A DNA stretch of 64,000 bases from Epiperipatus broadwayi. Lineage: Eukaryota > Onychophora > Udeonychophora > Euonychophora > Peripatidae. Below the pieces are notes generated by a model, which did not search any database, had not been told where the DNA came from, and worked only from the letters and a program-made list of their open reading frames with translations. How positions within the stretch are numbered: position 1 is the stretch's first letter; every line of letters begins with the position of its first letter. The stretch lies in the NCBI GenBank assembly GCA_028023455.1, contig JAQFVV010000042.1, positions 8,267,922 through 8,331,921 on the forward strand, written 5' to 3'. Shown here piece after piece: positions 48,868-61,019 of this stretch. The translations under genes were made by a program, and so were the position numbers.

Positions 48868-50649
48868 TTATTTTTGTCACATGTGTATCTGTTGTATGAG
48901 ATAGAGTGAAGAGCCTAAGGGAGCTTGAAAGTTTGTGTTCAAATCCTCTATATTAAATTTACTGTTTGTAAAACAATCAGTTAAAGAAACAAAAATCAAT
49001 AATTAAATCATATAATTAATATATTTTGATGTCTGGAATTAAATTAGTTTTTAAAATTTATTTAAATAAATGTATATTATTTATTTTTATATGCATATTT
49101 TCTAGGCATCTTAATAATGAAAGGGATTTTATGATGTGCGTAATTATCCTTTCATGCAGAGAACTTAACATACATGCATATAAACATATTTGCGTGTGTT
49201 TCACATATAGTACTACATCATAAAATCCTTTACATTATTTTAGATAGCTAGAATGTATTTATATGAAAATAAAAAATATTTATATTAAATAAACGTAAAA
49301 AAACTTCCTTTCTCACAACAAAATTCTTATATATATATACACCTATCAACAATACATTGATTATTTCGATATAAGATATTGTATTTTTAGGTCAGTATAT
49401 TTTTAAATTATTTTATTCCCATTTTATTATAAAGTTATTCAATTACTAAACATCACATGATCACCATTCTGTGTTAATTCAATTACTTTTTATTAATATG
49501 ATTTAATTAGAATTTGATTCTTTGTATTTGATTTTTTTTTTTTTTTAGTATCGGTAAACAAGAAAATCCTTATTATATAAGTTTAGAATACAAATCAAAT
49601 CATAATAAAAAATTATATATTTATAATAGTGTAAAACAAAAATTCTTTCTAAAAAAGAAATGATTCAAAGCCAAGTATATATAGGTCATAAAGAAAATTC
49701 TGGGATAGTTCATTTGTATTAAGAAGATAAATCATTAATTGTATCCATTTCTGAAAAGTCATTTGTCAGTACTCATTTGATTTAATATATGAAGTTTTTA
49801 TTGATATTCTCATTTGTAGCATACATCATTTATTCTGCAAATAATCTGTATCTATTATTTATTATAATAGTAAAGAATGTTCTTCAAATAATATATTTAA
49901 AAAGATTTAAATCATTTAAAATCATCAAGACAGAATGCTTAAATTTATAATTTTGATAAATTATGTTTGTAAACAAAAGTTAATTCAGAGCTCTAATATA
50001 ACCTAATATGATGATAAATTTGGTTGAAATGTTTGTCACTATTATTTGATACAATATAATTATAAATATAGGTTAAATAAATAAAATTCTTTCATTTATC
50101 TTTCATTCTGTCACTTTTATTACACATAATAATAATTAGAAGTATAATAAGAATTTACATGCAGCATATTACAGAGATTCCATTATAAGAATAAATGAGT
50201 TAAACTACAAATTTTCCTTTTTTAATATTAACACAAGATAATGGAAAATTTCACTCTTTTTTAATTCATAATTTTTATTTAACATTGCATGCATTAAACC
50301 ATTTTTTTTTTATTCACTTTGTATTTTAGTATAGAGTATTCACTTTATTTCATATCCATATTTATACATCTCCATCTATCTTGTAACAGCTACATAACTA
50401 TACTCCTCTCCCTCCTTAATTCTTTTTTTTTTTTTTTTTAAAGAAAGTTTAATAAATGTATAAATTAATAAATTTACAAAATAGATATTTTTAATCCCAG
50501 CAAGACATCATGATATCTTAAAATCCCCTATATCTTTATATAAAAACAAAAATATCAAAATATGTAGAAAATGAACTGGAGTCAGATCTCTATAACTACA
50601 CAAGCATGTTGCTTAAATTCAAAACATGAATGTGTTTGAATTTTTAAGC

Positions 50650-50870
50650 TGATACCTTAAAAATAAAAATGGAGTAAATGAAACAAAATCCAGATGCACT
50701 AGATCCAAATTTCTCACCTGATGAAAACTATAAGCTAACCTGGGATTATGGATTGTAAAGTATTTACTAAAGATTTATTAAGCACTACCAACTGGCTATT
50801 GATTATTCAAGCTGACACAAGTTTACTGAACTAAAGTAGAGAAATAGATTTGCTACTTATAGACATTTTT
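50650..50870 (+). repeat. Hammerhead repeat family A, remnant
   Basis: AGATGCACTAGATCCAAAT, CTCAC, CTGATGA (50718-50724), CTATAAGCTA, then a gap where GAAACTAGT should be, and CCTGGGATTATGGAT. The tail TATTTACTAAAGATTTATTAAGCACTAC..CTATTGATTA follows. The ribozyme has lost its second core block, so it is inactive. Confidence 0.65.
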
Positions 50871-51886
50871 CTTTTAACAAATATCCATCTTAGAGAGCAT
50901 GAGGTAACATAGCTGTCAAGAAAATGAAATGCATACAAGTAGTATATAATTAAATATGTGTATGAATGTTTTGAAGTTGTTTTTTTTTTTCATTTTAACA
51001 ACTATAGTTACCATGAATTCTTAAATAGTCTTTTAACTTGAAAGGTTGTCAGATATATTGAGAATGATAATAAAATAAAACAGATTATAAATTTAATTAA
51101 ATAAAACTTTCAACAAACAATATAACTATTTTTTTAAGAATAACTACTTTGGCTTAGATACCTTGTTCTTTTTGTATTTGTATTCGTGTGCATATACTGG
51201 AAATTAAATTAATTTTTTTTTTTTTTTTTTATAATATACAATACTAATTTTATTTTTCTGTTTGAAGATATATTCTATATTAATATAGTAATATTATATA
51301 TTGTCAGCAGCAGAAAAATAGTATTTGCTTCTCTGGTAAATTCATCTGCTTTTTAGTTCCAATTCTTAGTCACTGTAAACAAAACAGGTTCCTTCAATAA
51401 ATAATTTAGCATGTTTTAAAGTTTGCTTGAACCAATATAATATTAATAAGTTAGTATAAAATAATTATTACTTATTAAAGATAACTGCCCTGGCAATGCA
51501 CATTTACCTTCTCATTTTGGAGATTTTTTCTCCTCTCTTGCTTAAAATATTTAATTAATTTTATTTTACTTAGATGAATTGCTAAAGGTCAACAAAGATT
51601 ACATTAAATAAAATAATGTTATGCTTGTTTTAATTTTTGGTTAATAAAATTTAATATTTTTAGACATTATTATGATTAGATTATTTTTATTTAAATGTAA
51701 AATATTATTAATGCACAATATGGAATAGTAAACAAATATATATAACACACATAGTTACAAGATTTACAGAAGAACAAGTAATATTTTCTACTTATGTTTT
51801 GCTTTGAAACATTTGACAAAATTAGTATCTATATTTTTAATTTTAATAATTTATAATTTTATTATTCTTTTTTTCTTTTTTTTTAG

Positions 51887-52075
51887 TTCAATGGAGTACA
51901 CTTGAAGATTTTAGTAAAATTATAGATGAAGAGGATATGCTTGATTTCCGTCAACTTCAGATGGAAATCAGTTATTTGACTCAGGGCACAAAGTATTACG
52001 TTAGAGTTGCAGCTGGTAATTACAAAGGATTCAGTGCCTTCCAAGTTACTTCTCCCCCTGCAGCTGTGCCCTCTA
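51887..52075 (+). CDS. ANKFN1: ANKFN1/Wide awake exon c (second half of FN3)
   Basis: A 189-nt exon with a poly-T tract and TTTTAG acceptor and a GTAAGT donor. It begins VQWSTLEDFSKIIDEEDM and continues DFRQLQMEISYLTQGTKY then YVRVAAGNYKGFSAFQ, ending TSPPAAVPS. The hallmark FN3 features are the Trp in VQWS, L.QGTKYYVRV (the tyrosine-corner strand), AAGN and the SPPA end. Exon phases (1 in, 1 out) fit both neighbours. Conservation with ANKFN1 is strong by recognition. Confidence 0.93.
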
Positions 52076-52229
52076 GTAAGTAACTTTTTTTAAAAAAAAA
52101 AAAAAAAAAACAAGTAAGAATTTTTAATATACATATTTTAAAAAATAGATATTAATTAATATTGAAAACTTTTAAAATGTAAAAGTTTAAAGATATCATA
52201 CAATTACTTGGCATACATTTGTTAGTCTT

Positions 52230-53230
52230 AGAAAAAGAACTATCATACTATATGCAAAGAATATGTAGACAATGTACTCATTTATGGATCTGGTCAGATA
52301 ATAATGGAAATGCATAACCAAAATGAAAATGACACAAAAGGTATTAAATTTCTAAATTTAATGATTAATAGAAACAAAAATAAATTGGACTACAAAATGA
52401 TGGTAATGCCATAGGAAATAAAAAGTGTAATCATCCACAAACAAAAATCTCGATGGCATACAAATTAGCAGTATTTAAAGGATTCCTCAACTGAAACCAA
52501 CGATTCTGCAAATACAAAAGCCTAACATCTAAAGATATGTGAAAGACTTAATCAGCATAGATTACTATGAGGAAGCACTCAACAAAGAAATTAATGGATA
52601 TATCACCAAAATAATATAGAATTTAAAATGACAAGATAACAAACTATGTATTATTCTGTCTTATATACCAAAAATGGCAGATAAAATAAACATTTGCAAA
52701 CAAAAGTATATCATCTTCCAAACACCAGTTAACCTCAGAAAACAAATTAATAATACCAAAGACAAACTACAAAGGAGGAAATCCTGAAAATAATAATGAG
52801 ATTTAGTGTAAAGCCCGGAATGCTTAGCAGTATGTTGTGGAGAATCATAGACTAACATTACCACCAGAATAGTACAGCACAAGTACACCTATACAAACAT
52901 GCAAAAGAAAACCCAGAATATATACATGTGTGTGTGTGTTTTTAGAACATAATAAAGAACAGAGACACAGCTTTGATTTACAAAATATCAAGTTAGTATG
53001 CTTAGAATGTGATAACAGAAAAAGAGAAATAAAAGAGATTTGGTACATTGCAAATAACAACAACATGATAAACAAAAGTACTAATAGCATAAGCCCATAT
53101 ATATATTAAAAAGACACACTAAACAAAATAATACAGCTATGACGATGGTGCCTAACAGAAAATTGATAATAAAAAAGAATAACATCCTTCACCAGACATG
53201 CTGATATAAGTATGCAAAGTTATTATAAAT
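52230..53230 (+). mobile_element. Penelope-like element fragment
   Basis: Frames in order: YKEYVDNVLIYG (about 52250, usual Y.DD now YVDN), KGIKFLNLMINRNKNKLDYK (about 52340), then AYKLAVFKGFLN (about 52460), and after stops ILSYIPKMADKINI then VNLRKQINNTKDKL (52650-52765), matching the usual YIP.......N....RN.L block before the GIY-YIG nuclease. The nuclease itself is not clear. Dead copy in the intron between exons c and d. Confidence 0.72.
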
Positions 53231-53239
53231 AAACAATGA

Positions 53240-55090
53240 AATTGAAATAAAGTTATAAATATTGTATATGTAAAATAAAAAATAAAAATTTATAATAGAT
53301 TTTAATCTATAGTAAAGTAGTTGATTGTTTTAGATTTCAGTAGTTTGTCTTTAGGCAATATATCCTTTGTGTCTCATACCTTCACCAAATTTGTTAAGCA
53401 ATCATATATTTATTGCCTTCATTGCATCAATTCAGTTTATTAATATTTATTTTACAAATTGTTTTATACTATATGTGATATAACATGTAATGATGTTGTT
53501 CCATCAAAAACTTTTAGTATCCTCATTGTAAATTCTCTAAATATTCTGCTTTTCTTTACTGGGAATAAATATATTGCAAAATATCATTGTTGAGCTCCAT
53601 ATTTTTCTTTTCATATCATACCTGGAGATAATTTTAATAAAACATAAAATTATTATTTTTGATTTTGTAAGTATTAATATTATTTAATCCTTTTTTTTTT
53701 TTTTAAAAAAATCCAATCTAAATTGCTTTTTACTTTTTTTTTTATAATATTTTTTCCCAAAAAAATCGATATTTATTTTTAAGATTAAAACTATAATAGA
53801 GTGTGAACTAAAAGTTTTTGAGCTGATAATCAGTTGAGTCCTCATTTGAATGAAACTGCTGTGCTCAACCTGCCAATTGGATACTTAAACATTGCATGAT
53901 TTTTCAAAGATTATTTTTGTAATTTCTATTAATATTAAATATATTTCACAATTACAGTAAATTATAATTGGTGTATTTTGTATATACATATAATAAACAA
54001 TGAAGATGTATGTAATGCTCACTATAAGAGCTGAACTTAAGCAAATATTTTTAACATTACCACTGACTGCAGATCTGTAAAAAAATAATCTCCAGGACAT
54101 GTTTTTCATTATATAAACCATTAAGCTCATTAATTGTGCCCGAATCTAAAGCACTCAATTTGCATAATGTTACAGCATTAGCAACTTTTTATAAATATTG
54201 TAATAACAGGATTATAATGTAATAAACCAAAGATATACTTTAAACATATTCATTTAAATACTTAATTTAAAGATATAAATTAAATAAGCATAAAAGTTAA
54301 AGTTTTATGTAAAATAAAATATGAAGTACAAAAACTGTGTTAATGTTTATTTTTTTCACCACATAGAACAACAACAAAAAGATAATTTGATGTATCTTTT
54401 TTTTTTTTTCAAATTTGAAGCATTCTTATATTGGTCATGATTTTCAAAATTTTTATTTTTAGAAAAAAAAAAAGCTTTTTATTTTATTTTATTTTATGCA
54501 CAATCCAAGTAAAATTATGAAAAACATTTTTTTAAAAAAAAAAAAAATTTGTCTCATGTTATAAAAAATTTTAAAATGTTTTTAATAAAATATCTTCAGC
54601 AATCAAACATTTATTTTATTTGAAAATTTTTATTAAATTTTAAATTGCATTATGCTGTTTTTTTTGCCTCTCATTAGAATTTTTACTTACAATTGTTCAC
54701 CAACTAATTATGACCTCAATTATTCTACTGTATTTTCAAAGGGTAGATGATACTATATTTTATAGATTTTGATTTCACATTTAAATTGAAACTGTATATC
54801 ATTTGCTTTTAACTTTAGAATATATTTATGACGTAATAGAATTCTTGAAAAAAATATTGGAATATAATATAATAGTTTTGAAATGATATTTTTTGAGTTT
54901 GCACATTGCAAAAGGATGAGTTTCTGTGTCATAAATCAATAAAATCTTTTGCTAATTACTGAAAAGTGAAATTATAATTAATTGTAATTATTTAAAATTT
55001 TGGAATTAATTAAACATTTAAGATTATCAAGAAATAAATAGATTTTTATTAAATCAACTCCGAATATTTCAAAAGGCAAGTCTGAAGTTG
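53240..55090. other. Intronic stretch, nothing recognised
   Basis: AT-rich with poly-A and poly-T runs. No exon or coding remnant. Confidence 0.5.
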
Positions 55091-55097
55091 TCTATAG

Positions 55098-55600
55098 CAG
55101 TGTTCTTCAACCCTTGGTCCGCGTGTTAGACGGGCAGTAAAAAGTTTGTAATAATAAATAATAAGAGTTTAAACTTTTAATTAATATAGCCAATTTTTAT
55201 TTATTTTTTCATCTCATTTTTACCCAATTAAAAAAAAAAGAAAACAGAACGAAAACAAAATCTAATCAATCATTCATAAATTAATTTGTTTTTCTAGTTA
55301 TCACAGATGTTTATGGGGGAGGGGGGAGAATTACATTTTTTATTACTTTTCTAAAAAAAAGTAAAAAAAAAAAAGGTTTTTTATTATATAAACTCCATAT
55401 ATATATATATAAAACTTTATCTTATATATTTAACATTGTTGTTTTGATCAGTTATAACAAATATGCTTATCTTTAATAAAATTTATCTATAGACTTCTGC
55501 CGGTCTGCGAAATCTTATTCTTATTTTTGCTGGTCCGAGGAACCTTATCTTTATTTTTACCGGTCCGCAGGTATTAAAAGGTTGTATCTGAAGAGTTGAA
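55098..55600. mobile_element. hAT-like non-autonomous element with internal 30-bp repeats
   Basis: The left end CAGTGTTCTTCAACCC resembles the common CAGTG.T..TCAACC terminus of hAT elements, followed by TTGGTCCGCG. Near 55498-55570 three units of about 30 bp repeat CCGGTCYGCG..TTATTTTTG. The right end should read GGTTGAAGAACACTG; only AAAAGGTTG near 55578 is clear, so the end is damaged. Confidence 0.6.
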
Positions 55601-56186
55601 GGGGAAAGAAAACAACCAAAGATCCACTCATCATAATGCTGAGTGTCTCTATTCACAAATCTGAAATCAATGCATTATAAAAAATACAATCTATTTAATT
55701 TCCAGAATTATATATCAACTTAACTACATTAAAAAAAAAATCTCATTAGACATTAACTTAATAATCAAAACTAAATCATTGTATCTTTATAAGCATAATA
55801 TGTAATAGTAATAATTAATACCTTAGTGGCAGAAAAATAACAGCAGTATTAAATATGAAGTTATCATTTACCAGGATTTTTTTATTATTATTAAACAAAC
55901 ACACACTTATAAATAAAGTTTAATGGAGAAGATACGTTTTCGAGGATCCATGCCTCATAATCATAGTGATAATAAAACACATATAGGAAAATTTATGCAA
56001 AAATATTAAATTAGCGATGTGTTACGTTATTAAATAACCCATATCTGAACAGCTTTTAATGCTATTTATGTAATTGTATATGAAATCTTTTTTTACAAAT
56101 AATTCATTATCATCTAACTTTTTTAATTGTATATGTTTTTTTTTTTTCTAAAGTCAATTGTTAATTATTTCCTCCTCAGTCTCTTT

Positions 56187-56197
56187 AGGAATTTGAT
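56187..56197. repeat. Target-site duplication of SINE copy 3, left
   Basis: AGGAATTTGAT, repeated exactly at 56310-56320. Confidence 0.85.
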
Positions 56198-56309
56198 AGT
56201 TTTTTTTTTTCTCATGTGTCACAGCATCAGCCGGGAAGCGAACCCGCTAACCCAGGACAACTGCTTTTTAAAGCATCTGCCGCTGTCCTCTCGACCACCA
56301 ATGCTTGGC
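56198..56309 (-). mobile_element. tRNA-derived SINE, copy 3, with target duplications
   Basis: Reverse-oriented full-length copy, about 112 bp including its A tail (a T run at 56200-56210 on this strand). On the minus strand: TTGGTGGTCGAGAGGACAGC, a hairpin around GCTTTAAAAAGC, GGTTAGCGGGTTCGCTTCCC, GGCTGATGC and GTGACACATGAG. The 11-bp duplications on both sides show insertion by target-primed reverse transcription. It lies about 155 bp upstream of the exon d acceptor. Confidence 0.88.
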
Positions 56310-56320
56310 AGGAATTTGAT
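56310..56320. repeat. Target-site duplication of SINE copy 3, right
   Basis: Second copy of AGGAATTTGAT. Confidence 0.85.
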
Positions 56321-56464
56321 TGTTGTGGTTAAAATTTTAATTTATTAATGATTTTGATGATATGAAATTGTCCGTAGAAAAAGTACTTAATTTAAGTCAT
56401 GCGATTTACGACAAATGATTTATATAATGTTAATAAAAATAAATTTATTTTTGTGCTTTTTTAG

Positions 56465-56578
56465 TTTGGCGTGAAGTTGACCAGAGACCCCCTAGAATGT
56501 CAGGCAGACTCTCTATTATAGATAATTTATTTATGCAGATTAGAAATTCGCGTTCTGCTGATGCTTCTGAAATAAAAG
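56465..56578 (+). CDS. ANKFN1: ANKFN1/Wide awake exon d (after FN3)
   Basis: A 114-nt exon, acceptor TTTTTTAG, donor GTATTC, phase 1 in and 1 out. It reads WREVDQRPPRMSGRLSII then DNLFMQIRNSRSADASEIK. The short charged linker leads from the FN3 domain into the C-terminal region. WREVD..PPR is recognisable from ANKFN1 proteins. The segment is rich in Arg and Ser and could be a phosphorylation region, which is inference. Confidence 0.9.
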
Positions 56579-57197
56579 GTATTCACATCATTTTAAAATT
56601 TTAATGTATATGTGTAGGAAAGCGAAATCAAAGAAAGTTCGTAATAATCATACATTAAAATTTATAAAGAAAAAAATATAACATTAATTGTTTTTTTGAA
56701 TACTGAGTTTTCAAAATTATTTTGAAATAAATGGGATTTAGATCCTCTTTATCCCAACATAATAAATTAATTAGTAATGTACGAAATCAGTAAATATAAA
56801 ATGGATATGTTGATTATAATTATTTGCTATTATCTTATTTTTTAATATTGATTTATAATAATTTTATTGATGCAGAATAATTATCAGTGAAAGTTGATTA
56901 CTATATCGAAAAGTAAAAAGTAATTTTTTTTTCTTTTGTTTTAAATTAAAATGACTTTTCTCTAACTACTGTAGATCTTCCATGGTAGAAAAAGGTTTGA
57001 TTTATTTTAAAATAAAATTTGTTTATAATTAATCTTATATGATAATTATTCTCTTATGAAATAAAACTGAATTGTATTTTGTAATAAATGAAAATATTCT
57101 TGTCTAAAATAAATTGTAACTTTTTTATTTCATGAGTTGCTTTATCTTTTCAATTATTATAATAGTTGACAGAGAATATATATATATATCTTTTTAG

Positions 57198-57556
57198 ATT
57201 GGTCAGATTCACCTAATGATTCTCCAGTTCATCAAAGGCGTAGTCATATGCGTAAAAGTCTCAAGCAGTTATTCACTGCAGCACCTAAATTTCAGAAAAC
57301 CTTACGGAGGGGTGTTCATCTCGCTTGTTTGTTGTATCATGATCAGAAAGTCCTTTTAACTGCTGAAGATAATCTTCCAATCCTAGAAGTTGATGAAAGC
57401 TTTACTTCATCTCTCCACACAGACTTTCATTGGATGATGAAAGTTGCTTGTACCTGGGAGGATTGCAGATCCCTTAAGCAAGACATGGATAAAAGTTCAT
57501 CCTCTTCCACCACTCATTTTCGAAGCAAGCTTTTACAGGCAGCAATACAAATGCAG
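57198..57556 (+). CDS. ANKFN1: ANKFN1/Wide awake exon e (large conserved exon)
   Basis: The longest exon here, 359 nt, acceptor TTTTTAG, donor GTAAAC, ending in phase 0. It starts DWSDSPNDSPVHQRRSHM, then RKSLKQLFTAAPKFQKTL and RRGVHLACLLYHDQKVLL, a basic segment joined to a beta-rich stretch. Then come LPILEVDESFTSSLHTDF, HWMMKVACTWEDCRSL and a Ser run before HFRSKLLQAAIQMQ. This is the most conserved C-terminal part of ANKFN1/Wake; I know no catalytic residues in it. The first Met in the frame is at 57248, but the frame is open from the acceptor, so that Met is internal. Confidence 0.94.
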
Positions 57557-57638
57557 GTAAACATTAAATAACTTAGTAACTGAATTGTATACAGGTATTC
57601 TGTTCTATTCTCTAGCATTTTTTTTTTTTTAATTTTAG

Positions 57639-57857
57639 AATGCATTAGGAATTCAAGACTTGGGTCAGTTTCATTACAAACCACTCAAAGACCACAATGG
57701 TACTGTAGTAATTACTACTATTAATCATGTAAAAGATCCTAAATCAATTCAACAGACTGCTATAAAGTGGGTTCCTTTAATAAAACTTCAGAAAAAACTA
57801 GCAGCCAATAATACTGTTAGTCTTAGTGCTATGGAGATGTTACTCAACAGTGTTTCT
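57639..57857 (+). CDS. ANKFN1: ANKFN1/Wide awake exon f
   Basis: A 219-nt (73-codon) exon, acceptor AATTTTAG, donor GTAAGT, both borders in phase 0. It reads NALGIQDLGQFHYKPLKD, HNGTVVITTINHVKDP and KWVPLIKLQKKLAANN, ending SAMEMLLNSVS. It continues QAAIQMQ of exon e into NALGIQ, as in other ANKFN1 proteins. The intron before it is only 82 nt, the shortest in the window. Confidence 0.94.
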
Positions 57858-58774
57858 GTAAGTTATTATATTTGTGATATTGAATTAGATTTAAACAAAT
57901 TATTTATAAAATACTTTAAATGTTTTGTGAAATTTTGTTATCATAAAAAAGTTATTTTTTTTTATAATCTGATCTTCAAAAAATTCTGATGTAAAAAGCT
58001 AAAAGTAAACCCAAATATTTACAACTCATAAAAATTGAAAAATTTAAATACAAGAATCAGTAAAAATAATAATTAGATATGAAACAAGCAAAATGTAAAC
58101 AATTTTTATTTAATAAAATACATTATATATGACAATTATTTCTACTCGCCACTTTGTGGGGTTATAGATTATGTATCAACAATTCATTAATAAAGGGAAA
58201 ATATACATAATGTTTACTTAAAGATAAAAATTCAATATTTATAATAACAAGCATTTCTTCTAATCTTTAAAAATTGTATTAGTAAATATATGTTTGTTTA
58301 AAAATAAAATAGCAGTTAAACTTTTGCATAATTTTTTTTTCCTCTGTTTCTTTTCTGCTTGCTTTTGGGTTAAGAAATGTGATATTTATGAAGAAAAACA
58401 TCAATAAATATTTTGTCAATTTTTCAGAATAAATTTAGATATCTATAAAAGAAAACTTAAACATCTGAATAAAAAGAGAAATTTCATTAAAACAAAGAAA
58501 AGATGAGATTTCAAATTCAAAAGGAATATTAATAACTTAACAAACAAGTTATTTCATGACTTTTAGTTCTCTGTAGAATCGTTCCTTCTAAACTCTGATA
58601 TATATTTCATCTTTATAAAAGAGTGAAAAGAGGCTATAATTAATATAGTTATTGGCTTAGTTTATCAGATTTTTATAAATTATGCAAATAAATTTTTCAA
58701 ATAAAGATATAGATAGTACAAAAATAGCAAGTGGTTTACTAGATGTGTTAAAAGATTGGAAATGAAGATCTAAG

Positions 58775-58960
58775 TCAAGCATGGGCAGCCTGTGGCCTTT
58801 TATGATTTTATGTTAGCACACTTTATTCACTATTGTATAGCATAATTATTTGTAATTTAAAATTTGTATGATTTTTTTTTTTAAATAAATATTTCTTTTA
58901 AGGACTATGGCTCAACTGATAATGAATAATATCTCATAAGGCGTGAAAAAAATTATTTAT
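58775..58960. repeat. Possible hAT-like non-autonomous remnant
   Basis: AAGCATGGGCAGCCTGTGGCC at the left resembles the GGGCAACCTGCGGCC end of common hAT-derived repeats. A right end was not found. Confidence 0.3.
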
Positions 58961-59340
58961 GTCTGGTATTTAAGATATACATTAAACTGTTCTTTTACAA
59001 AAATAATATATATATATATGTACAGTACTGAAGAAATAATCATTATATTCTAACAAAGTGTTTGATTCACTATAAAACCTCACATAATGTAAAATTGCAT
59101 TACATTAAAAATGGAAAAATAAATAAAAAGTTAGAATAATTCTCTTTATCAAATAAGTTATCTTTAAAATAATCAGTAATGTGAATTTGTTTACTTTTCC
59201 TTGATAGAACTTTATAAATTTTACAATATGAATTAAGTATTCATGAAGCTTTCTTTTAAAATTGTGTGTTTTTTAATAATTACATTAAAAAATTGCTTTT
59301 TAACATGATAACCTATTATTATAAAGCACCGAAAACTTTG

Positions 59341-59811
59341 AAATTATTCCAATGGAAGTCGATCTCCAATAATGTGCTATTTCTAAAATATTATAAATCT
59401 CCGCGTTCTTTCCCACCAGTAAGAAGTAAAAAACTTAAGTGAATCACTTAAGTTTAGAGTATATATTCTATATACACCAACTCTTACAGACCATGCTTAA
59501 ATCAGGGCTTGAGTCTGTTGTGTGCCTGATGTTATAACGTAGGTAGTTAAAAATGAGACACTGTGTTTCTCCTGTGATGGATTAAATAGATTTGTACAAT
59601 TGAATATTTGATTATAGCATCAGTGCACACAATAGACTCAAACCCTGAGTTAAACATTGTCAGTAAGAGTCGGTGTATATAGATTGTACACTCTAAAATT
59701 AACTGATTCACTTAAGTTTTTTAAATTCTTACCAGCAGGAAAATGCACAGAGATTTATAATATTTAAGAAAATAGCGCATTATCAGAGATTGACTTCCAT
59801 TTGAATAATTT
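59341..59811. mobile_element. Large foldback element (471 bp)
   Basis: Arms of about 200 bp (59341-59537 and 59611-59811) with a 73-nt spacer. AAATTATTCCAATGGAAGTC faces GACTTCCATTTGAATAATTT, ATATTATAAATCTC faces GAGATTTATAATAT, AGAGTATATATTCTATATAC faces the GTATATAGATTGTACACTCT block, and GGGCTTGAGTCTGTTGTGTG faces CACACAATAGACTCAAACCC. No open reading frame. Arms are diverged, so the insertion is not very recent. Confidence 0.88.
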
Positions 59812-60639
59812 AATATGATAATTAAAAATTCTCTATCTTGTTTTAAATGTTTGTAACTTTTTAGCATTTTTTTATATTATTTATTTCATAGAATCTATTT
59901 TTTACTATTATTGTCAATCTGAATGAAATTTCTGGGCTTTCTTTTTTTTTTTCAAAAATATGATATTCTACAATTATAGCACATATAATTTTATCTTCAT
60001 GTTTTTTTTTATTATCCAAATCATTTTAAAAAAATAAGTTGTGTTTTTTTTTTATATATACAAGAATTAAATCTAACTCTATTAAAACACACTATTAAGT
60101 CAGGAATTGCATTTTTGAAATCATATTTCTCAACAAAAGTTAACAATTAATCTTAGGAGGAAGATGTTATTGAAGTTATATTAGAGGAAGAAAAGATGAG
60201 GAAATATTGGATTACATAAAAAACATTGTTTGAATTCTGTAAATGGAAGAGGCAATTTAAAACTTTTGTGGGAGTAAGTAATATAAGGCAAGTATGAAGG
60301 CTGTCAGAAATGATAGATAAAAATAATTGAAAATTCAATGTAGTCATGGAAAAAAACATCATGGTTAATATAAATTTATAGAACTATATAAGATGATAAA
60401 AAAATGTAACAGAAAATAATGGGTAAAATAGAGGATAATAAAAAATGAACTGCAAAAATACTCATAAGCGAGAATGAAATTTCAAAGTGATGTTTAGAAT
60501 AAATTCTGAATTTTTAAAGAAGGTTTTATAAAAAAGTGTAGCAGAAAAATTAATAGAAGAGCCTTACTGAAATCACATCATCATTTTATAATATTACTAA
60601 ATCTTACATGACCATCATTTCATATGCTTACACAAGCTG

Positions 60640-60960
60640 TTAAAACAGTAGCAAATTCTCTATACAGTGGGTCACTCAGTGCAAACCATAGTAATCAATG
60701 GTTGCAAGAAGGTTTGTAAATAAAATTCTTATCTAATGCCTACCCATCCAATATTCCTAAATTAGTTTTAGCTTGTGGCTTTCATCAATGAGGATTGCAT
60801 TAGATCCTAAGATATTTTCTTAGCTATGTCTCTTCACTGATGAAACCACAAGCTAAAAACTAGTTTGGAGATATTGAATGAGTAGGCCCTACATAGGATT
60901 CTTGCATCCATCGATTAGTCAGGGTGGCACTATTTATAGAGAGCTTGCTACTATTGATGT
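60640..60960 (+). mobile_element. Hammerhead repeat family A, compact inverted dimer
   Basis: Left, reversed: AGTAATCAATGGTTGCAAG, ATCTAATGCCTACCCATCC, then a minus-strand ribozyme remnant (TTGATGA at 60788-60782). Right, forward: ATGTCTCTTCA, CTGATGA (60837-60843), AAAAC (60856-60860), TA, GTT (60863-60865), TGGAGATATTGAATGAGTAGG. Both copies have AAAAC instead of GAAAC. The two ribozymes are only about 50 bp apart, so the body between them is almost gone. Confidence 0.72.
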
Positions 60961-61019
60961 TGATATTTTATTGGAAAATGTTTATTAAAAAAAACATTCA
61001 ACAAGTTGATGAATAATAG

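Larger units (their letters stand above)
48160..48965 (+). mobile_element. Hammerhead repeat family B, tandem array
   Basis: Two partly complete units in direct order. TTTGGGCATTC, CATCAGATTTTCAAAG, AAGAGTTGGAGG, GTCCATTAAA and TTTGAAGATTTGCTATC recur with a 456-nt offset. Each unit has a hammerhead (48353-48410 and 48809-48867) and downstream tRNA-like boxes: A box TAGCCCAAGGG (48463-48473) and B box GTTCAAATG (48489-48497) in the first, GTTCAAATCC in the second. No open reading frame. Repeats combining a hammerhead with a Pol III promoter are known from Schistosoma. A reverse, decayed copy lies at 7560-7830. Confidence 0.82.
43986..51886 (+). other. Intron between exons b and c (7.9 kb)
   Basis: Contains local duplications (44.6-44.8 and 45.2-45.4 kb), an inverted repeat with CTGATGA boxes (46.1-46.2 kb), hammerhead family B (48.2-49.0 kb) and a family A remnant (50.7 kb). 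The stretches 46310-48150, 48970-50640 and 50880-51880 show nothing recognised. Confidence 0.7.

Noticed and set aside
56127-56348. 73-codon plus-strand open frame
   Set aside because: Runs through the reverse SINE; not an exon and no splice sites in register.
57248-57571. Independent small gene starting at the Met at 57248
   Set aside because: The frame is open upstream to a good splice acceptor at 57197 and fits the ANKFN1 reading frame in phase with both neighbours.
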